Part shown: positions 1 to 8,491 of the stretch, in pieces
Numbering within the stretch: the stretch's first letter is position 1
How the letters are laid out: each line of letters starts with the position of its first letter
Source: Aeromonas taiwanensis
GTDB lineage: Bacteria > Pseudomonadota > Gammaproteobacteria > Enterobacterales > Aeromonadaceae
Direction: 5' to 3'
Length of the DNA stretch: 64,000 bases
Assembly: GCF_000820165.1 (NCBI RefSeq)
Contig: NZ_CDDD01000069.1
Location: 22,313-86,312 of the forward strand
Made by a program: the position numbers and the translations under genes
Notes under the pieces: generated by a model
Databases searched by the model: none
Told to the model about the DNA's origin: nothing
The model's input: the letters and a program-made list of their open reading frames with translations, nothing else

Positions 1-552
1 AGCCAGGAATCCATCGAGGCCGTCTTCGCCGCCATCAAGGAGCGTTTCGGTGAGATCGACATCCTGATCAACAACGCCGGCATCACCCGCGACAACCTGC
101 TGATGCGGATGAAGGATGACGAGTGGAACGAGATCATCGACACCAATCTCACCTCCCTGTACCGCCTCAGCAAGCCGGTATTGCGCGCCATGATGAAGAA
201 GCGCAACGGCCGTATCATCAGCATCGGCTCCGTGGTCGGTACCATGGGCAACGCCGGCCAGGTCAACTATGCTGCTGCCAAGGCGGGTCTGGTTGGCTTC
301 ACCAAGTCGCTGGCCCGTGAAGTGGCATCCCGTGGCATCACGGTGAATGCGGTTGCCCCCGGTTTCATCGAAACCGACATGACCAAGGCGCTCAACGAAG
401 AGCAGCGCGCCGGCATCATGAGTCAGGTACCTGCCGCCCGTCTGGGCGATCCGAAGGAAATTGCTGCCGCTGTGGTATTCTTGGCATCAGATGATGCCGC
501 CTATATTACCGGCGAAACCCTGCATGTTAATGGCGGGATGTACATGGTGTAA
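1..552 (+). CDS. fabG: 3-oxoacyl-ACP reductase FabG (5' end outside window)
   Basis: Reduces 3-oxoacyl-ACP to 3-hydroxyacyl-ACP with NADPH in each fatty-acid elongation cycle, in the cytosol. The frame is open from base 1, so the start and the N-terminal Rossmann glycine motif lie outside the window. Visible are the NNAG motif (NNAGITRDNLL), a serine strand (GRIISIGSVVG) and the catalytic YxxxK (VNYAAAKAG), then the C-terminal GETLHVNGGMYMV typical of FabG. It is followed by acpP and fabF, the usual fab cluster order. About 60 N-terminal residues are missing. Confidence 0.97.
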   Translation, partial: SQESIEAVFAAIKERFGEIDILINNAGITRDNLLMRMKDDEWNEIIDTNLTSLYRLSKPVLRAMMKKRNGRIISIGSVVGTMGNAGQVNYAAAKAGLVGFTKSLAREVASRGITVNAVAPGFIETDMTKALNEEQRAGIMSQVPAARLGDPKEIAAAVVFLASDDAAYITGETLHVNGGMYMV

Positions 553-635
553 TCAATTTGTCGTGAGTTCTGTTCAAATTTGCGATAATACGCCGAAGTT
601 TGGCACATTTCGTGGTTTGACCAGCGGCAAGTCAC

Positions 636-663
636 TTGCAAACTCACGTCAATTGAATACACT
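636..663 (+). promoter_or_regulatory. Candidate acpP promoter
   Basis: TTGCAA (636-641), a 16-base spacer and TACACT (658-663), about 46 bases before the acpP start. The 157-bp fabG-acpP gap is AT-richer than the genes around it. acpP is normally expressed far above its neighbours, so a private promoter is expected. Assigned by eye only. Confidence 0.4.
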
Positions 664-709
664 ACCCCAACCAGACGCAATAGCGTATTTTTAAAGGAAA
701 ATTCAGGTC

Positions 710-946
710 ATGAGCAACATCGAAGAACGCGTAAAGAAAATCATCATCGAACAACTGGGTGTTAAAGAAGAAGACGTGAAAAACGCTGCTTCCTTCGTCG
801 ACGACCTGGGCGCTGACTCTTTGGATACCGTTGAACTGGTAATGGCGCTGGAAGAAGAATTCGATACCGAAATTCCTGATGAAGAAGCCGAGAAGATCAC
901 CACTGTTCAAGCGGCTATCGACTACATCACCGCTAATCAGGAATAA
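710..946 (+). CDS. acpP: Acyl carrier protein
   Basis: Small acidic protein (78 aa) that carries growing acyl chains on a 4'-phosphopantetheine arm through fatty-acid synthesis. The attachment serine is Ser37 in the [10 protein letters not shown] motif. The length is the usual one for bacterial ACP. It begins at ATG 710, behind the purine-rich AAAGGAAAA. It has its own candidate promoter and a strong terminator just downstream, consistent with a very abundant monocistronic message inside the fab cluster. Confidence 0.98.
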   Translation: MSNIEERVKKIIIEQLGVKEEDVKNAASFVDDLGADSLDTVELVMALEEEFDTEIPDEEAEKITTVQAAIDYITANQE

Positions 947-958
947 GTTCCTGTTCTG

Positions 959-989
959 AAAGAAGCGGCCCAAGGGCCGCTTCTTTTAT
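959..989 (+). terminator. Intrinsic terminator after acpP
   Basis: Perfect GC-rich hairpin: AAGAAGCGGCCC (960-971) pairs with GGGCCGCTTCTT (974-985), followed by a T-rich run. It lies 13 bases after the acpP stop and separates acpP from fabF. Confidence 0.85.
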
Positions 990-1028
990 GTTTACCCCCT
1001 TTCAAAACACCTCTCGGAGACTACCTCA

Positions 1029-2270
1029 GTGTCAAAACGCAGAGTCGTGGTGACCGGCTTGGGGATGCTTTCCCCGGTAGGCAACACTGCCGAATCCAGC
1101 TGGCAAGCCCTGCTCAACGGGCAGAGCGGCATTTCCCTCATCGACCATTTTGATGCCAGCGAGTTTGCGACCCGTTTCGCAGGCCTGGTCAAAGATTTCG
1201 ATCCCGAACAGTTCGGCATCAACCGCAAAGAAGCCCGCAAGATGGATCTCTTCATCCAGTACGGCGTGGCGGCGGGTGTGCAGGCACTGGACGATTCCGG
1301 CCTGGTCATCAACGAAGAAAATGCCGAGCAGGTTGGCGTCGCCATCGGCTCCGGCATCGGCGGCCTGGGTCTCATCGAGCAGAACCACAGCAGCCTCGTC
1401 AACGGCGGTCCCCGCAAGCTGAGCCCCTTCTTCGTACCGTCCACCATCATCAATATGGTGTCCGGTCATCTCTCCATCATGAAAGGCCTGCAGGGCCCGA
1501 ACATCGCCGTCACCACCGCCTGCACCACAGGCACCCATGCCATCGGCATGGCCGGACGCATGATCGCCTATGGCGATGCGGACGTGATGGTGGCCGGTGG
1601 CGCCGAGAAGGCATCGACCCCCATGGGCATGGGCGGATTTGCCGCTGCCAAGGCACTCTCTACCCGCAATGACGAGCCGCAGAAGGCGAGCCGTCCCTGG
1701 GACAAGGATCGCGATGGCTTCGTGCTGGGTGACGGTGCCGGAGTCCTGGTGCTGGAAGAGTACGAGCATGCCAAGGCCCGTGGCGCCAAGATCTATGCCG
1801 AGCTGGTCGGTTTTGGCATGAGCGGCGACGCCTATCACATGACGGCGCCCCCCTCTGACGGTGACGGTGGTGCGCGCGCCATGAAGAACGCCATCAAGGA
1901 TGCCGGCATCGCGCCCGAGCAGGTGGGTTACATCAACGCCCACGGCACCTCCACTCCGCTGGGCGATGTCGCCGAGCTGCGCGGCATGAAGAAGGTGTTT
2001 GGCGAGCACGCCAAGTCCCTGATGGTCAGCTCCACCAAGTCCATGACCGGTCACCTGTTGGGGGCGGCGGGGGCCATCGAGGCCATCATCACCGTGCTCT
2101 CCCTGCGTGACCAGATGGTGCCTCCCACCATCAACCTGGACAATCCGGATGAGGAGTGCGATCTGGATCTGGTGCCCCACGTGGCCAAGGCCGGTCAGTT
2201 CGAGTATGCCCTGTCCAACTCCTTTGGTTTTGGCGGCACCAATGGCTCCCTGATCTTCAAACGCGTATAA
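1029..2270 (+). CDS. fabF: 3-oxoacyl-ACP synthase II FabF
   Basis: Condensing enzyme (413 aa) that elongates acyl-ACP with malonyl-ACP. FabF enzymes also convert palmitoleate to cis-vaccenate and control membrane fluidity with temperature. The Cys-His-His triad is present: Cys165 (TTACTTGTH), His305 ([11 protein letters not shown]) and His342 ([10 protein letters not shown]). The start is GTG at 1029, ten bases after GGAG; this gives the usual N-terminus [10 protein letters not shown]. It follows acpP and precedes pabC, as in E. coli. Confidence 0.97.
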   Translation: MSKRRVVVTGLGMLSPVGNTAESSWQALLNGQSGISLIDHFDASEFATRFAGLVKDFDPEQFGINRKEARKMDLFIQYGVAAGVQALDDSGLVINEENAEQVGVAIGSGIGGLGLIEQNHSSLVNGGPRKLSPFFVPSTIINMVSGHLSIMKGLQGPNIAVTTACTTGTHAIGMAGRMIAYGDADVMVAGGAEKASTPMGMGGFAAAKALSTRNDEPQKASRPWDKDRDGFVLGDGAGVLVLEEYEHAKARGAKIYAELVGFGMSGDAYHMTAPPSDGDGGARAMKNAIKDAGIAPEQVGYINAHGTSTPLGDVAELRGMKKVFGEHAKSLMVSSTKSMTGHLLGAAGAIEAIITVLSLRDQMVPPTINLDNPDEECDLDLVPHVAKAGQFEYALSNSFGFGGTNGSLIFKRV

Positions 2271-2303
2271 TTCGCCCTGGGCGGCTTGCTACGCAAAGAG
2301 TCG

Positions 2304-2332
2304 GGCCCGATACCATGTATCGGGCCTTTTTT
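2304..2332 (+). terminator. Intrinsic terminator/attenuator between fabF and pabC
   Basis: Perfect 9-bp stem: GGCCCGATA (2304-2312), loop CCATG, TATCGGGCC (2318-2326), then six T. The T run ends only four bases before the pabC Shine-Dalgarno GGAGGG (2336-2341), so the hairpin lies directly in front of the pabC ribosome-binding site. Confidence 0.85.
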
Positions 2333-2347
2333 ATCGGAGGGATCCAC

Positions 2348-3154
2348 TTGCTGATTAACGGAATACCGACAGAAACCCTCAGCGCCAGGGATCGTGGCTT
2401 GGCATATGGCGATGGCCATTTCACTACCATGCTGGCGAGGGAGGGGAAGGTGGTCTGGTGGCCGGCCCATCTGGCCCGGCTGCAATATGCCAACGCCCGG
2501 CTCGGCATGGCCGATCAGCCCTGGGATCTTCTCGCCACCGAAGTGGCGCAATTGGCAGCAGGGCAGACGCAGGCTGTCGTCAAGATAGTGCTGACCCGGG
2601 GCGCCGGCGGACGGGGCTATGACTGTACCGGATGCGACACGCCGACCCGCATCGTCTCCCTGGCGCCCTACCCGGCGCATTATCATGGCTGGCAGCAGGA
2701 CGGCATCACCGCCCTGGTCTGCCAGCAGCAGCTGGGAGATGTCCCCATGCTGGCGGGCCTCAAGACCCTCGGGCGTCTGGAACAAGTTATGCTGAAGCGC
2801 GAACTTGCGGCGCGTGGCGGAGTCGAAGGTATAGTATTGAACAGTCGGGGATTTCTGGTAGAAGGGGTCAGCGCAAATCTGTTTTGGCGTCGTGGCAGGA
2901 CGGTGTTCACACCGGATCTCTCCCGCGCCGGGATTGATGGCATCATGCGCAAGCGTGTGATGGCGATGCTTAAACAGATGGGCATTGAACTGCGTGTCGT
3001 TGAGGCTCCTTTGGAGTCTTTATGGCAGGCCGAAGAAGTATGGTTGACCAATACCCTGATGGGTATAGTACCGATCACCCGCATCGGGGATGTGCACTAT
3101 CCCAGCCCGGTATTGATCCGCCGTTTACAGGAGCGTTTGGTCATTGAAGTTTAA
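2348..3154 (+). CDS. pabC: Aminodeoxychorismate lyase PabC
   Basis: PLP enzyme (268 aa) of fold type IV that cleaves 4-amino-4-deoxychorismate to p-aminobenzoate and pyruvate for folate synthesis. Family motifs visible are ARDRGLAYGDG and LKTLGRLEQV near the middle. I chose TTG at 2348 because a strong GGAGGG sits six bases upstream and the protein then begins LLINGIPTE, as PabC proteins do; the frame is open further upstream but that part overlaps fabF. Its 3' end overlaps mltG by 11 bases, suggesting translational coupling in pabC-mltG-tmk-holB-ycfH. Confidence 0.93.
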   Translation: MLINGIPTETLSARDRGLAYGDGHFTTMLAREGKVVWWPAHLARLQYANARLGMADQPWDLLATEVAQLAAGQTQAVVKIVLTRGAGGRGYDCTGCDTPTRIVSLAPYPAHYHGWQQDGITALVCQQQLGDVPMLAGLKTLGRLEQVMLKRELAARGGVEGIVLNSRGFLVEGVSANLFWRRGRTVFTPDLSRAGIDGIMRKRVMAMLKQMGIELRVVEAPLESLWQAEEVWLTNTLMGIVPITRIGDVHYPSPVLIRRLQERLVIEV

Positions 3155-4145
3155 TCGGCTCTACACCCTGATCGCGGGGGCGGCACTGACCGTTGCCGCC
3201 GCGGGAGGGTATGTATATTACAAATGGCAACAGGTGGAGACCCTCACCAACAAGGGGCCGACCCGCCTCTTTACCGTCGAAAAAGGCGCCCATGCGGCGC
3301 GCCTGATTGCCGAATTGGGGGAGGGGGATACCAGCCCCTGGGCGGTGCGCCTCTGGTTGCGCGGCCACCCCGAACTGGTGGCTATCAAGTCCGGTACTTA
3401 CGAGATCAAGGAGGGGGCTCCGCTCAAGGAGACCCTCTCCCTGTTTGCATCGGGCAAGGAGTTTCACTTCAGCCTGACCTTCGTCGAGGGCTCCCGTTTT
3501 GAAGACTGGCTGAAGCAGCTCTCCAGTGCACCCTATCTGGAGCGCCTGACCCTGGAGCAGAGTGAGGCGGACCTGGCCCAGGAGCTTGGCATCGAAAATG
3601 GCAAGCTGGAGGGCTGGTTCCTTCCGGAAACCTACGCCTACACCACCCATGCCAGCGACATCTCCATCCTGCGCCGCGCCTATCAGGACATGAAAGCCTT
3701 CCTGGATGAATCCTGGGAGAAGCGTCAGGCCAATCTGCCCTACAAGACTCCGTATGAGGCGCTGATCATGGCCTCCATCATCGAGAAAGAGACGGGTCAG
3801 CCGGATGAGCGGGCCCAGATCGCCTCTGTGTTCGTCAATCGCCTGCGCCTTGGCATGAAGCTGCAGACCGATCCCACCGTCATCTACGGAGTGAAGGACA
3901 GGTACGATGGCAACATTCGCCGCAGCGATCTGACCGACGTGAACCCCTACAACACCTATGTGATCGACGGCTTGCCGCCGACTCCCATCGCCATGCCGGG
4001 CAAGGCGTCCATCGAGGCTGCGCTCAATCCCCTGTCGACCGACTATCTCTATTTCGTTGCCAAGGGGGGCGGTGCCCACTATTTCTCCAAGACCCTCGAT
4101 GAACACAATCGGGCGGTACGCGAATACATATTGAAGAAGCCCTAA
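3144..4145 (+). CDS. mltG: Endolytic murein transglycosylase MltG (YceG)
   Basis: Inner-membrane lytic transglycosylase (333 aa) that cleaves nascent peptidoglycan strands and is thought to set glycan length. An N-terminal transmembrane anchor (about residues 7-24, [15 protein letters not shown]) is followed by the YceG domain. The catalytic-glutamate region IIEKETGQ and the downstream [10 protein letters not shown] and GLPPTPI motifs are intact. The start is TTG at 3144, inside the end of pabC. The stop overlaps the tmk ATG by one base, so translation is probably coupled. Confidence 0.94.
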   Translation: MKFNRLYTLIAGAALTVAAAGGYVYYKWQQVETLTNKGPTRLFTVEKGAHAARLIAELGEGDTSPWAVRLWLRGHPELVAIKSGTYEIKEGAPLKETLSLFASGKEFHFSLTFVEGSRFEDWLKQLSSAPYLERLTLEQSEADLAQELGIENGKLEGWFLPETYAYTTHASDISILRRAYQDMKAFLDESWEKRQANLPYKTPYEALIMASIIEKETGQPDERAQIASVFVNRLRLGMKLQTDPTVIYGVKDRYDGNIRRSDLTDVNPYNTYVIDGLPPTPIAMPGKASIEAALNPLSTDYLYFVAKGGGAHYFSKTLDEHNRAVREYILKKP

Positions 4146-4786
4146 TGTCTAAATTTATCGTGATTGAAGGATTGGAAGGGGCAGGGAAGAGCTCCGCGGT
4201 GCGCTACGTGACCGACTATTTACGGGCCCATGGCATCGAGCGGATCGAATGCACCCGTGAGCCGGGTGGCACGCCGCTGGCGGAGCGGATGCGGGCCATC
4301 GTCAAGGAGGTGCACGACGAGCGCCTGACCCTGGAGGCCGAACTGCTGCTGATGTATGCCTCCCGGGTACAACTGGTGGAGACCCGGATCAAACCGGCGC
4401 TGGCCGACGGCGTCTGGGTGGTGGGCGATCGCCACGATCTCTCCTCCCAGGCCTATCAGGGGGGCGGCCGCGGCATCGATGCGAACCTCATCGGCGCCAT
4501 CAAGCGGGCCGTGCTCGGCGATTTCAAGCCGGACTTGACCCTCTACCTCGATATCGATCCCGCCATCGGCTTGCAGCGTGCCCGTCATCGCGGTGAGCTG
4601 GACAGGATTGAGCTGGAGCAGATCGGTTTCTTCGAGCGCACCCGTCAACGCTACCTCGAGCTGGCGGCCGCCGATGATACCATCCAGGTGATCGATGCCG
4701 GCCAGGCTCCGGCGCAAGTCAAGGTCGCCATCGAAGCGGCGCTGGCGCACTATCTGGCAAGCGAGGGACTATGTATCCCTGGTTGA
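4145..4786 (+). CDS. tmk: Thymidylate kinase
   Basis: Phosphorylates dTMP to dTDP for DNA synthesis (213 aa, normal length). The P-loop GLEGAGKSS is at residues 9-17, the DR(H/Y) substrate motif appears as [17 protein letters not shown], and EPGGTPLAE is the TMP-binding loop. The lid region lies around residues 140-160. The ATG overlaps the mltG stop; the 3' end overlaps holB by 16 bases. Confidence 0.97.
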   Translation: MSKFIVIEGLEGAGKSSAVRYVTDYLRAHGIERIECTREPGGTPLAERMRAIVKEVHDERLTLEAELLLMYASRVQLVETRIKPALADGVWVVGDRHDLSSQAYQGGGRGIDANLIGAIKRAVLGDFKPDLTLYLDIDPAIGLQRARHRGELDRIELEQIGFFERTRQRYLELAAADDTIQVIDAGQAPAQVKVAIEAALAHYLASEGLCIPG

Positions 4787-5718
4787 TCCCGGACTGGCAT
4801 GCCCTGAGCCAGACTGCCCAGGCCGGACGGCTCGGGCACGCCTGGCTGCTGCTCGGGGATCCCGGCCTTGGCAAGGAGCAGCTGGCCGAGCGCCTGGCCC
4901 GACTGCACCTGTGCCAGCAACCACAACGGGGCGAGCCTTGCGGTCAGTGTCACTCCTGCCAGCTGTTCGAGAAGGGCCATCACCCGGATCTTGGCACCAT
5001 AGGGCCCGAGGGCAAGACCATAGGGGTTGAAGCCATCCGCGAGATCTGCGGCCGTCTGCAGAGCACCTCCCAGCTCGGTCGAGGCAAGGTGGTGATCATC
5101 CGGGATGCGGAGCGCATGACGGAATCCGCCGCCAACGCCTTGCTGAAAACCCTGGAAGAGCCGGCAGGGGACAGCCTGCTGCTGCTGATCGCCTCCCAGG
5201 TCTCCCGCCTGCTGCCCACCATCCTCAGTCGTTGCCACAAGCATGTCTGCCAGCTGCCGTCGGAAGGGGATACCCTGGCCTGGCTGGCAGATCAGGGGCA
5301 TCAGGCCACCCAGGCACAGGTGCGGATCTGCCAGGGGGCGCCGCTTCGGGTTTTGAATTACATCGAGGAGGAGCAGGACAGCGCCAGGCGTACTCTGCTC
5401 GAGGGCTTCATCTCCCTGTCGCAGACGCCCAGCCGGGCGACGAGCGTCTGTGCCCAGCTGGCTGATGCGACCCAGGTCCGGTTGCACTGGCTGCAGCTGT
5501 TCTTGTGCGATGCCCTCAAGACCCAGGCGGGCTGTGGCCACCACCAGCTGGCGATGCCGGATCTGGCGGTGCTGAGCCAACAGCTGGCGGAACGCCACGG
5601 CAGCGAACGGCTGCTCGAAGCCGAGCAGCAACTGGTCGCGCTCAAGGCGGCGTGCCAACCAGGCCAGCTCTCCAACCCCACCATCCATCTGATGAACTGG
5701 CTCAATCGCTGGTTATAA
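4771..5718 (+). CDS. holB: DNA polymerase III subunit delta' HolB
   Basis: Clamp-loader subunit (315 aa) that, with delta and gamma/tau, opens and loads the beta sliding clamp. The P-loop region reads [14 protein letters not shown], which lacks the canonical GKT/S, as is normal for delta'. A zinc-binding cysteine cluster ([16 protein letters not shown], about residues 49-64) and the SRC-like segment ([10 protein letters not shown]) are present. The start lies 16 bases inside tmk. ycfH follows after 12 bases. Confidence 0.95.
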   Translation: MYPWLIPDWHALSQTAQAGRLGHAWLLLGDPGLGKEQLAERLARLHLCQQPQRGEPCGQCHSCQLFEKGHHPDLGTIGPEGKTIGVEAIREICGRLQSTSQLGRGKVVIIRDAERMTESAANALLKTLEEPAGDSLLLLIASQVSRLLPTILSRCHKHVCQLPSEGDTLAWLADQGHQATQAQVRICQGAPLRVLNYIEEEQDSARRTLLEGFISLSQTPSRATSVCAQLADATQVRLHWLQLFLCDALKTQAGCGHHQLAMPDLAVLSQQLAERHGSERLLEAEQQLVALKAACQPGQLSNPTIHLMNWLNRWL

Positions 5719-5730
5719 ACAAGGTTGTCT

Positions 5731-6510
5731 ATGTTACTCGTTGATTCCCATTGCCACCTCGATCGCCTTAGCTATGGCACAAAGCAGACAGACATTGCCG
5801 ATGTGCTGGCCAAGGCGGCGCAACAGGACGTGGGATACTTTCTCTGTGTGAGCGTGACCCAGGCGCAATTCCCGACCATGCTGGCCGCCATCGCCCCCTA
5901 TCCCCAGGTGTTTGCCTCCTGTGGTGTTCACCCGCTCAATCAGGATCCCGGTGTCGATGCACCCTTGCTGCTGACCCAGGCTGCGGACGACAGGGTGGTC
6001 GCCATCGGGGAAACCGGGCTCGACTACTTCTACTCACCGGAAAACAAGGACGTACAGCAAGTCTCCTTCCGGGAGCATATCCGGGTGGCCCGGGCCCTGA
6101 ACAAGCCGCTCATCATCCATACCCGGGATGCCCAGGAAGACACACTGAGGATCATGCGGGAGGAGGGGGCGGAGCAGGTAGGTGGTGTGCTGCACTGCTT
6201 CACCGAGTCCCTCGAGATGGCCGAGGCCGCGATGGCCATGGGGTTCTATATATCCATCTCTGGGATAGCCACCTTCAAGAATGCAGCCGCCCTGCAGGCC
6301 GTGGTCAAGGCATTGCCACTGGAACGCCTGCTGGTCGAAACCGACTCGCCCTATCTGGCGCCGGTTCCCCACCGGGGGAGGGAGAACGAACCCGCATTTG
6401 TGCGGGACGTGGCCCAGTTCATTGCCGATCTTCGCCAGATCCCGCTGGCCGAATTGGCAGAGGCCACCAGTCACAATTTCTTCACGCTGTTCAAACTGGC
6501 AAAGAAATAA
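5731..6510 (+). CDS. ycfH: TatD-family metal-dependent hydrolase YcfH
   Basis: Predicted TIM-barrel metal hydrolase/deoxyribonuclease of the TatD family (259 aa from ATG 5731). Metal-binding motifs are DSHCHLD at the N-terminus, IGETGLDY, IIHTRDA, LHCFTE and VETDSPYL. An in-frame TTG two codons upstream is also possible, but MLLVDSHCHLD is the family N-terminus. It closes the mltG-tmk-holB-ycfH run, as in E. coli, and is followed by a terminator. The physiological substrate is not established for this family. Confidence 0.93.
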   Translation: MLLVDSHCHLDRLSYGTKQTDIADVLAKAAQQDVGYFLCVSVTQAQFPTMLAAIAPYPQVFASCGVHPLNQDPGVDAPLLLTQAADDRVVAIGETGLDYFYSPENKDVQQVSFREHIRVARALNKPLIIHTRDAQEDTLRIMREEGAEQVGGVLHCFTESLEMAEAAMAMGFYISISGIATFKNAAALQAVVKALPLERLLVETDSPYLAPVPHRGRENEPAFVRDVAQFIADLRQIPLAELAEATSHNFFTLFKLAKK

Positions 6511-6514
6511 CCTC

Positions 6515-6547
6515 AATCAGCCCCGCTTGTCGGGGCTGATTATTTTA
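6515..6547 (+). terminator. Terminator after ycfH
   Basis: Perfect 11-bp stem AATCAGCCCCG (6515-6525), loop CTTGT, CGGGGCTGATT (6531-6541), then ATTTT. It ends the fab-to-ycfH transcription run before recombinase islet 1. Confidence 0.85.
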
Positions 6548-6705
6548 AATATCCAGGCATCATCCCTCCCGGTAAAAATCAACTATCCACATCGTTATCT
6601 CTTACGACGATATCTAGCTCATGTATTTTCCGATGGACTCAGGCATCGGTATCAGAGGATGCTACGAATAGAATCCGAGAGGAAAAGGAGACAGTAAATA
6701 GAGAC

Positions 6706-6741
6706 ATCAAGTATCGATAATGAATATTATCGATACTTGAT
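6706..6741. repeat. Perfect 16-bp inverted repeat upstream of recombinase 1
   Basis: ATCAAGTATCGATAAT (6706-6721) and its exact complement ATTATCGATACTTGAT (6726-6741), separated by four bases. It is AT-rich with no T run, so it is not a terminator. It ends 56 bases before the recombinase GTG. An operator or a recombinase-binding site is possible. The rest of 6551-6797 holds a direct repeat AGATCCT (6751 and 6761) and nothing else I can identify. Confidence 0.8.
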
Positions 6742-6797
6742 AACCTTGAAAGATCCTGTAAGATCCTACGCAACTTCACATAAAATCATCAACTTAC

Positions 6798-7826
6798 GTG
6801 ACCCATCCAACCCTCTCAAGTTCAGCAGCCCACTCATTGCAAAGTGTCTTCGACGCGCAGCTCAATAGCAGGGCGAGGCGGTTTTTACGCAGTGCCAAAG
6901 CAGGCTCTACCCTCAATGCCTACCAGGCTGACACCCGTATCTTTGTCTGTTGGTGCCAATTGCACGGGCTTGATCCCCTGCAGACTACCCATCACGACAT
7001 CATGAATTTTCTCGCGGATCAGGCCGACGGTATTCTGGCGGACTGGGTGTGGCTGGACAAAGAAGAGGGGAAGGGAGAGCTGCGCAACGGGGAACCGCGC
7101 AAACCGGCGACCCTGGTGAGACGGCTCGCCGGCATCCGTTTTGCCTTCAAGCAGAAGGGCATCCACCCCATGCCGACCGAACATGCCGAGATAAAGGAGA
7201 TGATGCGTGGCATAGTGCGACTCGGGGATAACCGCAAACGCAAGACGGGCGCCCTGACCCTGCAACCTCTGGCCAATGTGCTCGACGAGATAGACACTTC
7301 CAACCTGGCGGGACTGCGGGATCACACCCTGCTGCTGCTGATGTTCAGCGGTGCCCTGCGCCGCTCGGAAGCCGCCAGGATAGAGGTGGATGATCTGCAA
7401 TTCGTGGGGCAGGGGATACGGCTTCGTCTCAAGCCGAGCAAGCATCAGCTCCACGAAACCGAAATCGCCCTGATCCCTGGCAAGCAATACTGTCCGGTGT
7501 CGGCGTTGCAGCGTTGGCTCACCCAGAGCAGGATCCGCGAGGGAGCCCTGTTTCGCAGGATGACCCGCTGGGGACAGCTCACAGCTGACCCGTTAGGGCC
7601 ACAGGGTATCAACCTGATGATCAAGCGGCGAACCGGTCAGGTCATCAATGATCTGCATGTGAGTGGCCACAGTCTCAGGCGGGGATTCATCACCTCGGCG
7701 GTGACGGCGGGCAAGCCCATGAACAAGATTATCGAGGTGACCCGTCACAAGGACATGCGCACCCTGCAGGAGTACTTCGACGATGCGCACAAGTTCTCCG
7801 ATCATGCTCTTGCGGGGCTGCTTTAA
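6798..7826 (+). CDS. Tyrosine site-specific recombinase (recombinase 1)
   Basis: Phage-integrase family protein of 342 aa. The N-terminal SAM-like core-binding domain covers about residues 15-125 and the catalytic domain about 150-342. The full catalytic set is visible: Arg188 (ALRRSE), Lys215 (KPSKHQ), His291 and Arg294 (GHSLRRG), His317 (TRHKD) and nucleophile Tyr326 (LQEYFD). It therefore looks active. GTG 6798 is the start; no strong ribosome-binding site is seen. It lies alone in a small islet between ycfH and rsmF, with a long inverted repeat upstream and a XerD-arm copy 22 bases after the stop. It is not XerC or XerD by context; its site is unknown. Confidence 0.9.
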   Translation: MTHPTLSSSAAHSLQSVFDAQLNSRARRFLRSAKAGSTLNAYQADTRIFVCWCQLHGLDPLQTTHHDIMNFLADQADGILADWVWLDKEEGKGELRNGEPRKPATLVRRLAGIRFAFKQKGIHPMPTEHAEIKEMMRGIVRLGDNRKRKTGALTLQPLANVLDEIDTSNLAGLRDHTLLLLMFSGALRRSEAARIEVDDLQFVGQGIRLRLKPSKHQLHETEIALIPGKQYCPVSALQRWLTQSRIREGALFRRMTRWGQLTADPLGPQGINLMIKRRTGQVINDLHVSGHSLRRGFITSAVTAGKPMNKIIEVTRHKDMRTLQEYFDDAHKFSDHALAGLL

Positions 7827-7829
7827 ATA

Positions 7830-7858
7830 ACCGCGTCACTGATATTTTTATGTTAAAT
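7830..7858 (+). other. dif-like element: XerD arm copy after recombinase 1
   Basis: TTATGTTAAAT (7848-7858) is identical to the XerD-binding arm of the dif site at 16173-16183. Upstream, ACCGCG (7830-7835) matches the outer XerC arm of that dif, but the spacing is one base longer (12 instead of 11 bases) and the inner XerC arm and centre do not match. It may be an attachment-site relic, or chance in an AT-rich gap. Confidence 0.45.
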
Positions 7859-7998
7859 GATATCCCATTGATCTGATGATATATTTATCCCTTCATTTGG
7901 TTCCTGAGTCGGGAGGTGAGCATAATGCTGTCATCCTTGCCTTAACACGGGAATAAGTGAGAGATAACAGCCTCCATTTTTCTATCCAGCAAGGTCAT

Positions 7999-8256
7999 AT
8001 GAGCCAAGAAATGAAGATGCGCGAGGCACAAGACAATGCCGAGCGACAGCGTCAACATGTGAAGCGCAAGCAGGAAACCCACAGCCGGCTGCAATGCTGG
8101 ATTAGCAATCGCCATGCCGAGCGGTTGCAGGAACTGGGTCTCCACCTGGAAGACAGCCAGGCCTCCCTCATCGAGCAGGCGATCGATCTGCTCTACCAGC
8201 ATGAGCTGGTGCCTCATGTGCGTTCGGAGAGATCGCCGGTGGAGACCCTGGAGTAG
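7999..8256 (+). CDS. Small predicted ribbon-helix-helix DNA-binding protein
   Basis: 85 aa from ATG 7999 (AAGG four bases upstream); an in-frame GTG at 7957 would give 99 aa. The N-terminal third is very basic and helical (many K, R, Q). The C-terminal part, LQCWISNRHAERLQELG followed by SQASLIEQAIDLLYQ, has the strand-helix-turn-helix spacing of ribbon-helix-helix repressors. I do not recognise a named family. It follows recombinase 1 in the same direction, so a regulator or directionality factor for it is the natural guess, but that is inference. Confidence 0.6.
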   Translation: MSQEMKMREAQDNAERQRQHVKRKQETHSRLQCWISNRHAERLQELGLHLEDSQASLIEQAIDLLYQHELVPHVRSERSPVETLE

Positions 8257-8301
8257 GGAAGAGAAAGGAGAAACAGGGATGCTTCGAAAAGGCATAGGGA
8301 C

Positions 8302-8335
8302 AAAAAAAGCCAGGTACGAATTCCTTGTACCTGGC
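8302..8335 (-). terminator. Terminator on the - strand downstream of rsmF
   Basis: Perfect 9-bp stem GCCAGGTAC (8309-8317) / GTACCTGGC (8327-8335), with seven A on the + strand at 8302-8308, that is, seven T at the 3' end on the - strand. It probably ends the letAB-rsmF transcript. A second GC hairpin (8469-8487) without a T run lies nearer to rsmF. No other feature is seen in 8257-8491. Confidence 0.75.
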
Positions 8336-8491
8336 ATAGGGGAATTGGCTCCTTGCAGAGCCGTGCGCTAACTGGTATGTGGATAGCCTTAAGCTTAGAC
8401 AAGGCTAGAGGCATTTCAAGAACCGGCTAAATGTTCAACCAGAGTGTGGGTTTTTAAGACTCGAACAGGCGCCTTTTACCGGCGCCCGAGC

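Noticed and set aside
7737..7748. matS-like sequence GTGAC-CC-GTCAC
   Set aside because: matS needs a three-base centre; this has two and lies inside the recombinase catalytic region coding for a conserved motif. I saw no true matS by eye.
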